64,000 bases of DNA, taken from contig NZ_QLTK01000005.1 of assembly GCF_003269035.1 (NCBI RefSeq), positions 296,018 to 360,017 of the forward strand, written 5' to 3'. The notes under the pieces were generated by a model. The model ran no database searches and was not told where the DNA came from. It saw only the letters and a list, made by a program, of their open reading frames with translations. Below are positions 44,117 through 52,466 of the stretch, piece after piece. The first letter of the stretch is position 1; every line of letters starts with the position of its first letter. The stretch is from Paraburkholderia bryophila (GTDB lineage Bacteria > Pseudomonadota > Gammaproteobacteria > Burkholderiales > Burkholderiaceae). The position numbers and the translations under genes are program-made.

Positions 44117-44341
44117 GGAGCCTATATTCTCAATGAGGGGCAGACGAAGTAGAGTGCGGAGTTGGCCATCGAACGCGGCGATGCAGACCTGGCAGCGTTT
44201 GGGCGCCCTTTTATCGCCAACCCTGATCTGGTGGAGCGCTTTCGACGCGGTGCGCCGCTCTATGCGGTCAACCCGGAAACCATCTACACGGACGATGAAG
44301 CCGGGTACAACGACTACCCGCTGCTAGACGAAACCGTGTGA
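44117..44341 (+). pseudogene. 3' fragment of an old-yellow-enzyme (NADH:flavin oxidoreductase) gene
   Basis: Reading from 44117 gives the C-terminal ~75 residues of a NemA/xenobiotic-reductase-type flavoenzyme: GAYILNEG, then, after an in-frame TAG at 44150, AIERGDADLAAFGRPFIANP, LVERFRRGAPL and a GYNDYPLLDE ending. Both the missing ~290 residues and the internal stop show it is dead. OYE genes often sit beside MarR- or TetR-type repressors, so the truncated MarR alongside was probably its regulator. The original terminator remains downstream at 44349. Confidence 0.7.
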
Positions 44342-44348
44342 ACAGACG

Positions 44349-44380
44349 CATGAAGGGTGGCGTGCTCGCCACCCTTCATG
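44349..44380 (+). terminator. Perfect 14-bp hairpin after the OYE fragment
   Basis: CATGAAGGGTGGCG at 44349-44362 pairs without mismatch with CGCCACCCTTCATG at 44367-44380 across a four-base loop TGCT, eight bases past the OYE stop. Stem strength and position fit a terminator, although no T-run follows. From 44381 to 44504 I see no gene. Confidence 0.7.
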
Positions 44381-44504
44381 GATGCACTGAAGCGCTTGTC
44401 CACATCGGTGCTCAAGGCGCCGCGCCATGCTGAAAGATGCGGACGAGGTCACGTTATCGACTGACTGGCCTGTCCGCGATTTCTGAACTGGTACGCGAGG
44501 GCGG

Positions 44505-45833
44505 TCAACGCAGCGTCCGGAAGCTCAAGCGAACTTCATCCACGAACGCCTGCGGCTGCTCCCATGCCGCGAAATGGCCGCCTTTCGCAAGACGGTTGTA
44601 ATGGATCAGCTTCGGATACGCGTTCTCCGCCCAACTCTGCGGAGCCGCATAGATCTCATCCGGAAACACGCTCACGGCAACAGGAATTGCAACGTGCTTC
44701 GGTGCGAAGAAGTTGAGCTTGTTTTCCCAGTAAAGCCGCGCGGACGAAACGCCCGTATTCGTCAACCAGTAGAGCGTGACGTTGTCGAGCACGTCGTCCC
44801 GTGTCAGTCCCTCGGTCTGCCCGTCAAACACGCGCGCGATCATTGCCTGACTCGCGGCGTCGTGATCCAGCATCCATGCGGCGAGGCCGATAGGCGAATC
44901 TTCGATTCCATACAGCGTCTGCGGACGGTTCGCCATCTCCTGCGCATACCCTAGACCATGCTTGTAGAAGTGGTCGAGTTGATCGAAAGCATGCTTCTCA
45001 TCCGGCGAGAGGCCGGCTGGCGGCGGGTTTCCGTATTTCAATGCATTGGCAATGTCGTCCGGTACGGTAGCTGGCATGTTGGTATGAATGCCGAGCAGTT
45101 CCGGCGGCGCTATGAGCGCCATCTGCTCGGTGACCGCATTGCCCCAGTCGCCTCCTTGCGCCACGTAGCGCGTGTATCCAAGACGCTTCATCAATGCGAC
45201 CCACGCTCGCGCGATTCGCGCAGGATCCCAGCCAGTCGTATTCGGCTTGCCTGAGAAACCGTAGCCCGGCAGCGACGGAATCACCACGTCGAAAGCATCG
45301 GCTGCATTCGCGCCGTGAGCCGTCGGGTTGGTCAGTGGATCGATGATCTTCAACTGTTCGATGATCGAGCCGGGCCACCCATGCGTGACGATGACGGGTA
45401 ACGCACTCTGATGTTTCGATCGAACGTGGATGAAATGGATGTCGAGCCCGTCGATTTCGGTGACGAATTGCGGTAACGCGTTCAGTTTCGCTTCGACCGT
45501 ACGCCAGTTGTAATTTGTCGACCAATAGCGCGCGAGTTTCTGCATCGTAGCAAGCTGCACGCCTTGCGACGCGTCCGTCACCGTTTCGCGTTCCGGCCAA
45601 CGTGTCGACTTGATGCGTCTACGCAAATCGGCGAGTTGCGACTCAGGCACGTGCACACTAAGTGAACGGATAGCGGCCTTGTCGCTGCCCGCCGGGGGCG
45701 GTGCAACTTCAGTCACTGATTGCGTCGTTTCCGCAAAAGCGAGCTGACCTAAGGAGGCCGCAGCAACGGACGCCGCTGCCACGCCAATAAAGCGACGCCG
45801 CGACGGTGCGTTGGAATCGATAACATCTGACAC
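44505..45833 (-). CDS. Exported epoxide hydrolase, copy A
   Basis: A 442-residue epoxide hydrolase of the juvenile-hormone/EHN type. An N-terminal twin-arginine-like signal (PSRRRFIGVAAASVAAASL, ending near AFA) precedes the EHN domain (VHVPESQLADLRRRI, TRWPE) and the alpha/beta-hydrolase core: oxyanion loop THGWPGS, nucleophile Asp in GGDWG, and His in GGHFAAWEQP. It opens epoxides with water to diols. The start is GTG 45833, with AAGGAG six bases upstream; longer frames have no site. It is last in an operon with enoyl-CoA hydratase- and hydrolase-type genes, and a close paralogue is at 56237. Tat export is unusual for this family. Confidence 0.9.
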   Translation of the reverse strand: MSDVIDSNAPSRRRFIGVAAASVAAASLGQLAFAETTQSVTEVAPPPAGSDKAAIRSLSVHVPESQLADLRRRIKSTRWPERETVTDASQGVQLATMQKLARYWSTNYNWRTVEAKLNALPQFVTEIDGLDIHFIHVRSKHQSALPVIVTHGWPGSIIEQLKIIDPLTNPTAHGANAADAFDVVIPSLPGYGFSGKPNTTGWDPARIARAWVALMKRLGYTRYVAQGGDWGNAVTEQMALIAPPELLGIHTNMPATVPDDIANALKYGNPPPAGLSPDEKHAFDQLDHFYKHGLGYAQEMANRPQTLYGIEDSPIGLAAWMLDHDAASQAMIARVFDGQTEGLTRDDVLDNVTLYWLTNTGVSSARLYWENKLNFFAPKHVAIPVAVSVFPDEIYAAPQSWAENAYPKLIHYNRLAKGGHFAAWEQPQAFVDEVRLSFRTLR

Positions 45834-45931
45834 ATCCAACTCCTTAACTTTAGTAATCTTAACGATCAAAGATAAAACGACAGAACTTGAGCGATGCAGG
45901 GAAGCTCTCGTGGAGAGCCGCCCGCGCGCCA

Positions 45932-46825
45932 TCAGACGTGCATCCTGAACCAGTCGACGGCCTCGCGCGAGGAGGTCGGAAATTCCGCCAGGTAGGGGTC
46001 GAAGTGACCGCCCTTGAGCATGACCAGCCGCTTCGGTTCCAGTGCCTGCTCGTACGCCTTGAGCGCCAGATCGGTGACGGCGATGTGGTCATGTTGTGCC
46101 ACCAGCATCAGGAGCGGAGTCGGTGATACACGATCGATGAACACGCCTGGCGAATACATGCGCGCCCAGCGCGTCGAACGCAGCGTGAGCCTGTTTTCCC
46201 AGACACCGTCCGGCACCGGCTGAAGGTAGAAGCTCACGGCATCCGCGGCCTTGTAGGCGGCCGGCACCGCGGGATCGCCGCTGACGATCTGCTGTGTCGC
46301 CGGCGGTTCGCCATCGAGTTGCGCGCGCTCGTCGGCCACCAACCTCGCCTCGAAGGCGGCAACGGCCTCCGGCGGAATCCGTCGCAGACCGGTGGCATGA
46401 CCGTCGACTGTGGGCGCCTGCGCGACCACTGCCTTCAGGCGCCGATCCGTCGCACCGAGCACGATGGCATGCCCGCCAGCAAAGCTCGTCCCCCAGATGC
46501 CGATGCGGTTCTCGTCCACTTCCGGGCGCGCCTGCAGATAGGAGACAGCACGGCGCCAGTCCTCGATCTGTTGCCAGGGATTGATGTCTTGCCTTGGCAC
46601 GCCGCCGCTTTCGCCAAAGTTGCGGTGATCGTGTACGAGGACAACAAAACCGGCTTCAGCGAAAGCGCCGGCAAACGGCTCGATACCATGATATTTCGTC
46701 CCCGCAAAACCGTGCGCCATGGTAACGGCCGGCAATGGCGCGTCGTGGTGCTCGGGCACGAACAGCCATGCCGACAAATCGATGCCACCATCGACAGGGA
46801 ATCGTACGTGATGCTTCTGATACAT
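45932..46825 (-). CDS. Alpha/beta hydrolase (dienelactone hydrolase/acyl-peptidase-like)
   Basis: A 297-residue cytosolic alpha/beta hydrolase with no signal peptide. It has AHGFAG as oxyanion region, HDHRNFGESGG, the nucleophile elbow GTSFAGG (Ser near residue 115), an Asp in MLVAQHDHIAV, and a terminal GGHFDPYL with His. These are typical of the UilS/DLH-like group found beside catabolic genes. It lies 17 bases after the enoyl-CoA hydratase gene and 98 bases before the epoxide hydrolase gene. Substrate unknown; ester or lactone hydrolysis is likely. Confidence 0.86.
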   Translation of the reverse strand: MYQKHHVRFPVDGGIDLSAWLFVPEHHDAPLPAVTMAHGFAGTKYHGIEPFAGAFAEAGFVVLVHDHRNFGESGGVPRQDINPWQQIEDWRRAVSYLQARPEVDENRIGIWGTSFAGGHAIVLGATDRRLKAVVAQAPTVDGHATGLRRIPPEAVAAFEARLVADERAQLDGEPPATQQIVSGDPAVPAAYKAADAVSFYLQPVPDGVWENRLTLRSTRWARMYSPGVFIDRVSPTPLLMLVAQHDHIAVTDLALKAYEQALEPKRLVMLKGGHFDPYLAEFPTSSREAVDWFRMHV

Positions 46826-46842
46826 GAATGCACTCCTGGTTG

Positions 46843-47661
46843 TTAATCATCGAGATCGCCAAGCAGCCGGCTCAGGTCAAGTTCCGCTTCGCGCGTCTGA
46901 AACCCGCGCGCCATAGCGGCTTCCATCCGGCGTTGCGCCGGCAGCGACCGCACGTTTTCCCCGAAGAGACTCGAATCGCGGCGAAAATCTTCGACGGGAG
47001 CCAACGCGATGGCATTGACGCGTTCCTTGACCACAGCGTGTCCGGCCGCCGGAAAGCGCGAGATGCGCCGCGCAAGCGATGCGACGAAGTCGCCGAGCGA
47101 CCCGGCGGGGAGCGCCCGATTGATCCATCCATACCGTTCCGCGATGTCGGCGTCATAGTCCAACGCACTCAGCATCACTTCAAGCGCACGGCCGCGGCCC
47201 ATCAGGCGGGTGAGGAACTGGGCGGCGCCGCCGCCAGGAACCAATCCGAAGGCGGGTTCCATCTGGCTGAACACCGCCGATTCCCGCGCGGCAAAGCGCA
47301 TATCGCACGCCAGCACGAATTCGCTGCCCGCGCCGCGCACACGTCCTTCGATCTGCGCGATCGAGACAAGCCGGCTGGCGCTCAGATGGCGAAACAGCAG
47401 CGCGATTGAAGGTTCGCCGGTCAACTTTGCGGCTTCCTCGCGATACTCCTTGACCTTCGTCACATCCACGTGCGAGATGAAATAGTCGGGATCGGCACTG
47501 CTGAAGACGAGCACCTTGATGCCGTCATCGGCTTCAGCGTCCTCGATCAGCGCGACGAGGTCGCGCACGAGTTCGGGGCCGAGCAGGTTCATGGGTGGCG
47601 CGAATATCTTCACGAACAGAACCGCGTCGTCGCGGTTCACTTTGAGCGTCTTGAATGTCAT
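46843..47661 (-). CDS. Enoyl-CoA hydratase/isomerase-family protein
   Basis: A 272-residue crotonase-fold protein. The oxyanion-forming segment is IEGRVRGAGSEFVLACDMRFAA with a Glu at one catalytic position, and the second Glu lies in EPAFGLVPGGGAAQFL; both general acid/base residues are thus present, consistent with hydratase activity on an acyl-CoA. The start at 47661 begins MTFKTLKV, the family N-terminus, and the longer frame to 47853 is rejected. It is the first gene of a three-gene operon with two hydrolases, opposite a divergent LysR gene. No CoA ligase or thiolase is near, so the acyl-CoA is unknown. Confidence 0.86.
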   Translation of the reverse strand: MTFKTLKVNRDDAVLFVKIFAPPMNLLGPELVRDLVALIEDAEADDGIKVLVFSSADPDYFISHVDVTKVKEYREEAAKLTGEPSIALLFRHLSASRLVSIAQIEGRVRGAGSEFVLACDMRFAARESAVFSQMEPAFGLVPGGGAAQFLTRLMGRGRALEVMLSALDYDADIAERYGWINRALPAGSLGDFVASLARRISRFPAAGHAVVKERVNAIALAPVEDFRRDSSLFGENVRSLPAQRRMEAAMARGFQTREAELDLSRLLGDLDD

Positions 47662-47834
47662 GGCTGATTTCCGATGGGCAAGTCGAAATTGGCGGGTGGA
47701 ACACGAGGCCGACCACCTTGGACAGCGGCGCACAGGATGCGCAAGCGCGGCCGGATCGCCACAGAATCTAGGCCGTTCCAGGTCCTTTGAGTAGCCAGTA
47801 CAATTGAGAACTGACCTCTCATTGGTGGAAGGCC

Positions 47835-48788
47835 ATGGATCGATTCGAGGCAATGGGCATCTTGCTGGCGGCCATAGACACGGGAAGCCTGTCCGCAGCC
47901 AGTCGAAAACTTCGTATTCCTTTGGCTACCGTGAGCCGACGCGTTACCGAGCTGGAGGCACACCTGAATGTGCAATTGCTCGTGCGCGGCACCCGCGCGC
48001 TGACACTGACGGAGGCCGGGCGCGGCTACGTGGCGTCATGCCGGCGTGTTCTCGATGAGGTCGCGGAAATCGAACGCACGACTTCCGGCGAATATCAGAC
48101 CCCGCAGGGAGAACTGGTAATCAGCGTGCCGCCCATGATGGGGCGCATCCACGTCATGCCGGTGATAGTCGAATTTCTGGCCGCGTTTCCGCAAATCCGC
48201 ATGCGCGTGCAACTGACGGACCGGCTCGTCAATCTGCTCGATGAGCGTGTGGATCTCGTACTGCGGCTTGGCGAACAACCCAGCAGCAGCCTGATTTCAA
48301 CGCGTGCCGGCCTGCACCGGCAAGTGCTGTGCGCGAGCCCTGCTTACCTGAAAAAGCATGGGACACCGCGTAAGCCCGAAGATCTTCTCTCGCACGACTG
48401 CGTGTCATATGAAGGGTATGCGGTGGGCAGCAAATGGGAATTTCGCTCCAGAGGCCGCACATTAATGATCGAGGTGCCGTCCCGTCTGGTGGTGAGTTCA
48501 GTGGAGGCTGCCGTCGTTGCCGCGGCGGAAGGTGCGGGGATCGCACGGGTCGTGTCATACCAGATTGAAGAACAGCTGAAATCCGGCAGTCTGGTGTCGC
48601 TTCTGGAAGCCTTCGAGCCCCCACCATCGCCTGTGAACCTCATGTACGCAGCCCAACGCCAGATGCCGCTCAAGCTGCGGGCGTTTATCGATTTTGCGGT
48701 CCCGAGATTGAGGGAAAGGCTCGGCCTTACGGACGCCGCAGATCCGCGGCCGCCACGTCCGCCCCGCAGGCGGGCGACTTCGTCTTAA
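47835..48788 (+). CDS. LysR-family regulator of the hydratase/hydrolase operon
   Basis: A 317-residue LysR protein with winged helix MDRFEAMGILLAAIDTGSL through LRIPLATVSRRVTELEAHL and a substrate-binding domain (LVISVPPMMGRIHVMPVIVEFLAAF) of the common CrgA-like type, with a Pro/Arg-rich tail. It is divergent from the enoyl-CoA hydratase/hydrolase/epoxide hydrolase operon (173 bases between starts) and is its probable regulator. GGAAGG precedes the ATG. Confidence 0.92.
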   Translation: MDRFEAMGILLAAIDTGSLSAASRKLRIPLATVSRRVTELEAHLNVQLLVRGTRALTLTEAGRGYVASCRRVLDEVAEIERTTSGEYQTPQGELVISVPPMMGRIHVMPVIVEFLAAFPQIRMRVQLTDRLVNLLDERVDLVLRLGEQPSSSLISTRAGLHRQVLCASPAYLKKHGTPRKPEDLLSHDCVSYEGYAVGSKWEFRSRGRTLMIEVPSRLVVSSVEAAVVAAAEGAGIARVVSYQIEEQLKSGSLVSLLEAFEPPPSPVNLMYAAQRQMPLKLRAFIDFAVPRLRERLGLTDAADPRPPRPPRRRATSS

Positions 48789-49259
48789 GACCACGCGCCA
48801 CTAGCAGGTAGCACATACTCCGAATTGGATAGCGGCGTTCGCCGGTAGTGACACGTGGGTGGGGTTGAAAATCCGCGCCCGACTCCGAGTATCCAAGATC
48901 TGACTCGCTGCCCGCCGTTTAGCCGTCGCGCAACTAAATGCCCATCGCATCAGCTCGGTAATTGCCTTCCAGAAACGGAAGGGAAGTTCCCAATTCCACC
49001 GGCTACCCGAAGAACGACGAAAGCTTTAGATTCTGTGCAGTACCGCGAGAAGTTTCCAACGGGTCGGCACGATCGGACCAAAGCATCACGCTGGCCGATT
49101 CGTGAAATCGTGCGCTACGAATGTCAGCGCATCGGATTGGCGACCACGCAGAAGCCTATACGCAAGAGCACTCCATTCACCAGGCAGAGCGCAGATGACC
49201 AGTCATTCTTCGACAAGTAATCGTGCAGGTGCCGATCACATTGTTGCCGATTGGAGGCG
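48789..49259. other. 471-base intergenic region before the FUSC operon
   Basis: No gene is convincing. A 121-codon open frame at 48855-49220 lacks a ribosome-binding site and recognisable sequence. The region contains the small inverted repeat GGGAA-G-TTCCC near 48983. It probably holds the promoter of the exporter operon starting at 49260; no divergent regulator gene is beside it. Confidence 0.6.
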
Positions 49260-51341
49260 ATGTCTGTTCGGATCTGGCTTGGGTGGAGGCCCGCTCTCAT
49301 GATCACTCTGTCCGTTACCCGGATACTGTCGATGCTGCCCAAATGGCGAGCGAAGCAGCAGTGGCTTTTTTCGGTCAAGGTATTCGGCGCCGCGATGCTG
49401 TCGCTCTATATCGCGCTCGCACTTGGCCTGGATCACCCCTATTGGGCCATGGCGACGGTCTATCTGGTTTCGAATCCGCTGGACGGTGCGACACGCTCGA
49501 AGAGCGCCTATCGCATCGCCGGCACCGTGCTGGGTGCCGCTGCGGCGCTCGTGCTGGTGCCGCCGTTGGTCAACGAACCGTTGGCCCTGATGGCGGCGAT
49601 CTCGTTCTGGACAGCTGCACTGCTGTACCTGTCCCAGATGGAGCGTGGGCCGCGAAGCTATACGTTCCTGCTGGCAGCGTTCACGCTGCCGATCGTCGCC
49701 TTACCGACAGTCACTGACCCGACTACCGTGTTCGACGTGGCGCTGGTACGGGTCGAGGAAACTGTAATCGGCATCGTCTGCGCCAGTGTGGTTGCCACTC
49801 TGATATTTCCGACCCGCGTCGCAACAGTGTTGCGCGCGCAATCGCAAACGTGGCTTGCCGATGCGGCGCTGTGGGTCACCGACATGCTATCCGGAGATCC
49901 GCGAAACGTTGTGCGCCATGACAGCCGCAACCGCCTGGCGGCCAATATCAGCGCAATCGGCCATCTTGTCGATCACCTTTCCTATGAGACTGATAGTCCG
50001 GCAGCAATGGCAAGCGCCCGTGCGCTTCACGAACGGATGACCATGCTGCTTCCCGTGTTGTCGGCGCTCGCGCAGGTGGTGCATGCGCTGCGCGAGCATA
50101 GCGCCGGGGTGCCACCGGCGCTGGTCGTGCGGATCGCCGCGGTCGGCGCGTGGGTACGAGCCGAGGCAGGCGCGGCACACCCTGATTCCGACGCTGAGAA
50201 AGGTAGCGTCTCGACCGGCCGCGCAAGCTCACCGGGCTGGCACGCGGACCTGGTGACGGCGGCAGAGCGGCATCTCGACACGCTCGCAGACCTCTGGGAA
50301 GACTGTCTGGTTTTGCAACGGCGCATTGGCAAGGACACGCCGTCGGTATCGATGCCGATGTTGCGCTATCGCGGCGAACCGGCCGCGCGCGTCTACCACC
50401 ACGATCATTTGCTGTTGCTGTTTCAGGCGGTGTCGGCGGGGGTAGCCATATTTTGCGTCGGCGAATTCTGGATCGTCTCGGGTTGGGAAAACGGCGCTGG
50501 GCCCGTCGGGCTGGCGGCGTCGACGATCTGCCTTCTGTCCGGCGTCGACCAGCCGCGCAAGGTGGCATGGCGCTTTGTGAGCTGGAGTGCAGTTTGCCTG
50601 CTGGTGGTCTGGTTCTACCTGTTCGTAGTGCTGCCCCAGGCCCATGATTTCGAAGCGCTGGTGGCTCTGCTGGCGCTGCCGTACATCGTCATCGGCGCCC
50701 TGATCGTGCGCCCTGGCTTCAATATGTATGCGGTGCTGTTGTCGGTGAACGCGGTCACGTTTGCGAATGTGCAGACGCTCTACGAGGCACGCTTCGATGA
50801 TCTCTTCAACAGCAGCCTGGCGATCTTCGCCGGGATGTCGTTCGCGCCGCTCTGGTACATGCTCACGCGGCCATTCGGTCAGCATCTGGCAGCCAACCGG
50901 TTGATCCGCGCTAACTGGCGCGATATCGCGCATGGGGCGGATCACGGCGGGTGGGTTGCGTCGCCGCTGCTTCGCTCCCGGATGCTTGACCGGCTTGCGC
51001 GATTGATACCCATGCTATCGGCCGGGCAGGAAGCTTCTGCGCACGACGAATTTGTCGGACTTCAGGTGGGCTTCGACACGCTGGCGTTGCAGCGCGATAC
51101 GGCGGACATGGCGCCGCCGACGCAGCGTGCCGTGGTCCGCGTGCTACGTGCGCTGACAATTTACTCGAGTCGCCGATGCGGTCAAGCACAGCCGGTTGAA
51201 GCGCCTGCGGCACTGGCGACGCGTATCGATGCCGCCTGTCACGCCGTCTCCCTTCAGCCGACGCCCAATGCGCGCTTGGCCTTGACCGCGCTGATTGGGC
51301 TGCGTCTGACGCTATTCCCGGATAACCGGCCTGCCCCTTGA
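49260..51341 (+). CDS. FUSC/AaeB-type aromatic acid exporter, inner-membrane component
   Basis: A ~693-residue fusaric-acid-resistance family (FUSC) transporter. It has two blocks of helices (residues ~45-180 and ~390-520) each followed by a soluble domain. Typical is QQWLFSVKVFGAAMLSLYIALALGLDHPYWAMATVYLVS near the N-terminus. Related AaeB, with AaeA and AaeX, exports p-hydroxybenzoate and other aromatic acids. GGAGG is only two bases from ATG 49260, so the ATG at 49332 (MLPKWRAKQQWL), which matches the family's usual N-terminus, may be the true start. First of four exporter genes. Confidence 0.88.
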   Translation: MSVRIWLGWRPALMITLSVTRILSMLPKWRAKQQWLFSVKVFGAAMLSLYIALALGLDHPYWAMATVYLVSNPLDGATRSKSAYRIAGTVLGAAAALVLVPPLVNEPLALMAAISFWTAALLYLSQMERGPRSYTFLLAAFTLPIVALPTVTDPTTVFDVALVRVEETVIGIVCASVVATLIFPTRVATVLRAQSQTWLADAALWVTDMLSGDPRNVVRHDSRNRLAANISAIGHLVDHLSYETDSPAAMASARALHERMTMLLPVLSALAQVVHALREHSAGVPPALVVRIAAVGAWVRAEAGAAHPDSDAEKGSVSTGRASSPGWHADLVTAAERHLDTLADLWEDCLVLQRRIGKDTPSVSMPMLRYRGEPAARVYHHDHLLLLFQAVSAGVAIFCVGEFWIVSGWENGAGPVGLAASTICLLSGVDQPRKVAWRFVSWSAVCLLVVWFYLFVVLPQAHDFEALVALLALPYIVIGALIVRPGFNMYAVLLSVNAVTFANVQTLYEARFDDLFNSSLAIFAGMSFAPLWYMLTRPFGQHLAANRLIRANWRDIAHGADHGGWVASPLLRSRMLDRLARLIPMLSAGQEASAHDEFVGLQVGFDTLALQRDTADMAPPTQRAVVRVLRALTIYSSRRCGQAQPVEAPAALATRIDAACHAVSLQPTPNARLALTALIGLRLTLFPDNRPAP

Positions 51342-51348
51342 GCGGACG

Positions 51349-51564
51349 ATGACGATGCCAAGTGAGATCGACGTCTACGGTGTGTTCGTCCCGAGCCTGC
51401 TCGTGCTGATGCTGTTGGCGTTCGGACTGACCGCGGTACTGCGCGGACTGTTGGCACGTTTCGGCTTCTATCGACGAGTCTGGCACCGGTCACTGTTCAA
51501 TGCGTGCCTCTACATCATCATGCTTGGCGCCTTGCTGGCGCTTGCGCAAAGAGTCTCATCATGA
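51349..51564 (+). CDS. DUF1656 (AaeX-like) small membrane protein
   Basis: A 71-residue protein with two hydrophobic helices (VFVPSLLVLMLLAFGLTAVL and NACLYIIMLGALLAL) separated by an Arg-rich loop, and the start IDVYGVFVPSLL typical of DUF1656/AaeX proteins that always sit between FUSC and HlyD genes. Its job in the exporter is unknown. It begins seven bases past the FUSC stop and its own stop overlaps the start of the HlyD gene (ATGA). Confidence 0.87.
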   Translation: MTMPSEIDVYGVFVPSLLVLMLLAFGLTAVLRGLLARFGFYRRVWHRSLFNACLYIIMLGALLALAQRVSS

Positions 51565-52466
51565 AGCGTATTGTTTTTCACCTCGGTCCGGTCCTGCTCA
51601 CGATGTTGGCCGTATGCGTTTCGGCTTTCGTTGGGTTGCATCTGTGGAACTACTACACGAAGGCGCCGTGGACCCGCGATGGCCACGTGCGCGCCGACAT
51701 CGTTGAGGTCGCGCCCGACGTATCGGGGCTGGTGACCGAGGTGTATGTGAAGGACAACGCGCAGGTGCATCGCGGACAGGTCCTGTTCGTGATCGATCCG
51801 CAGCGATTCGATCTCGCGCTGCAACAGGCCGAGGCGACCGCGGCCAGTTACCGTGCTGCACTGGCCGAGGCGCGCCGCGAAGCCGCACGCAACCGCTCGT
51901 TGGCAGACGTAGTGGCGCGCGAGACAGTCGAGGCCACGCAGGCGCGCGTCGAACAAGGCGAAGCTGCACTTGCGCAGGCCGAAGCCGCCGTCGCTGTCGC
52001 GCGGCTCAATATCGAGCGCTCGCGTGTCTTGAGTCCCGTCAACGGCTTCGTCAATGACCGCATGCCACGGCCTGGCGATTACGCCAACGCTGGCAAGCCC
52101 GCGCTTTCGGCGGTGGACAGCGACTCGCTGTATGTCGAGGGGTATTTCGAGGAAACCAAGCTTCCTCGCATCCGTATCGGCAATCCCGTCGACGTGCGCA
52201 TCATGGGCGAAGGCACCGTGCTGCACGGTCACGTCGAGAGTATTGCGGCGGGCATCGAGGATCGCAACCGCAGCGCCGGATCGAACCTGTTACCCAATGT
52301 GAACCCGACTTTCAACTGGGTGCGTCTGGCGCAGCGGGTGCCAGTCCGTGTGATGCTTGACAACGTGCCCGCCGAAGTACAGTTGGTTTCCGGGCGGACC
52401 GCAACCGTCAGCGTCCGTGGCGAACGCGCGTCCGTGGTGAGCGCAAGCCGGGAGACGCGGCAATGA
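51561..52466 (+). CDS. HlyD/AaeA-type membrane fusion protein
   Basis: A 301-residue adaptor with one N-terminal membrane helix (VLLTMLAVCVSAFVGLHLW), lipoyl half-motif VEVAPDVSGLVTEVYVKDNAQVHRGQVLFVID, a short helical hairpin (residues ~85-145) and the second lipoyl half LSPVNGFVNDRMPRPGDY. This short form is typical of AaeA partners. ATG 51561 is chosen because it overlaps the DUF1656 stop. It links the FUSC pump to the outer-membrane channel encoded next. Confidence 0.92.
   Translation: MKRIVFHLGPVLLTMLAVCVSAFVGLHLWNYYTKAPWTRDGHVRADIVEVAPDVSGLVTEVYVKDNAQVHRGQVLFVIDPQRFDLALQQAEATAASYRAALAEARREAARNRSLADVVARETVEATQARVEQGEAALAQAEAAVAVARLNIERSRVLSPVNGFVNDRMPRPGDYANAGKPALSAVDSDSLYVEGYFEETKLPRIRIGNPVDVRIMGEGTVLHGHVESIAAGIEDRNRSAGSNLLPNVNPTFNWVRLAQRVPVRVMLDNVPAEVQLVSGRTATVSVRGERASVVSASRETRQ

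Noticed and set aside
48855..49220. 121-codon frame before the FUSC gene
   Set aside because: No Shine-Dalgarno sequence, unusual composition and no recognisable motif; region treated as intergenic.
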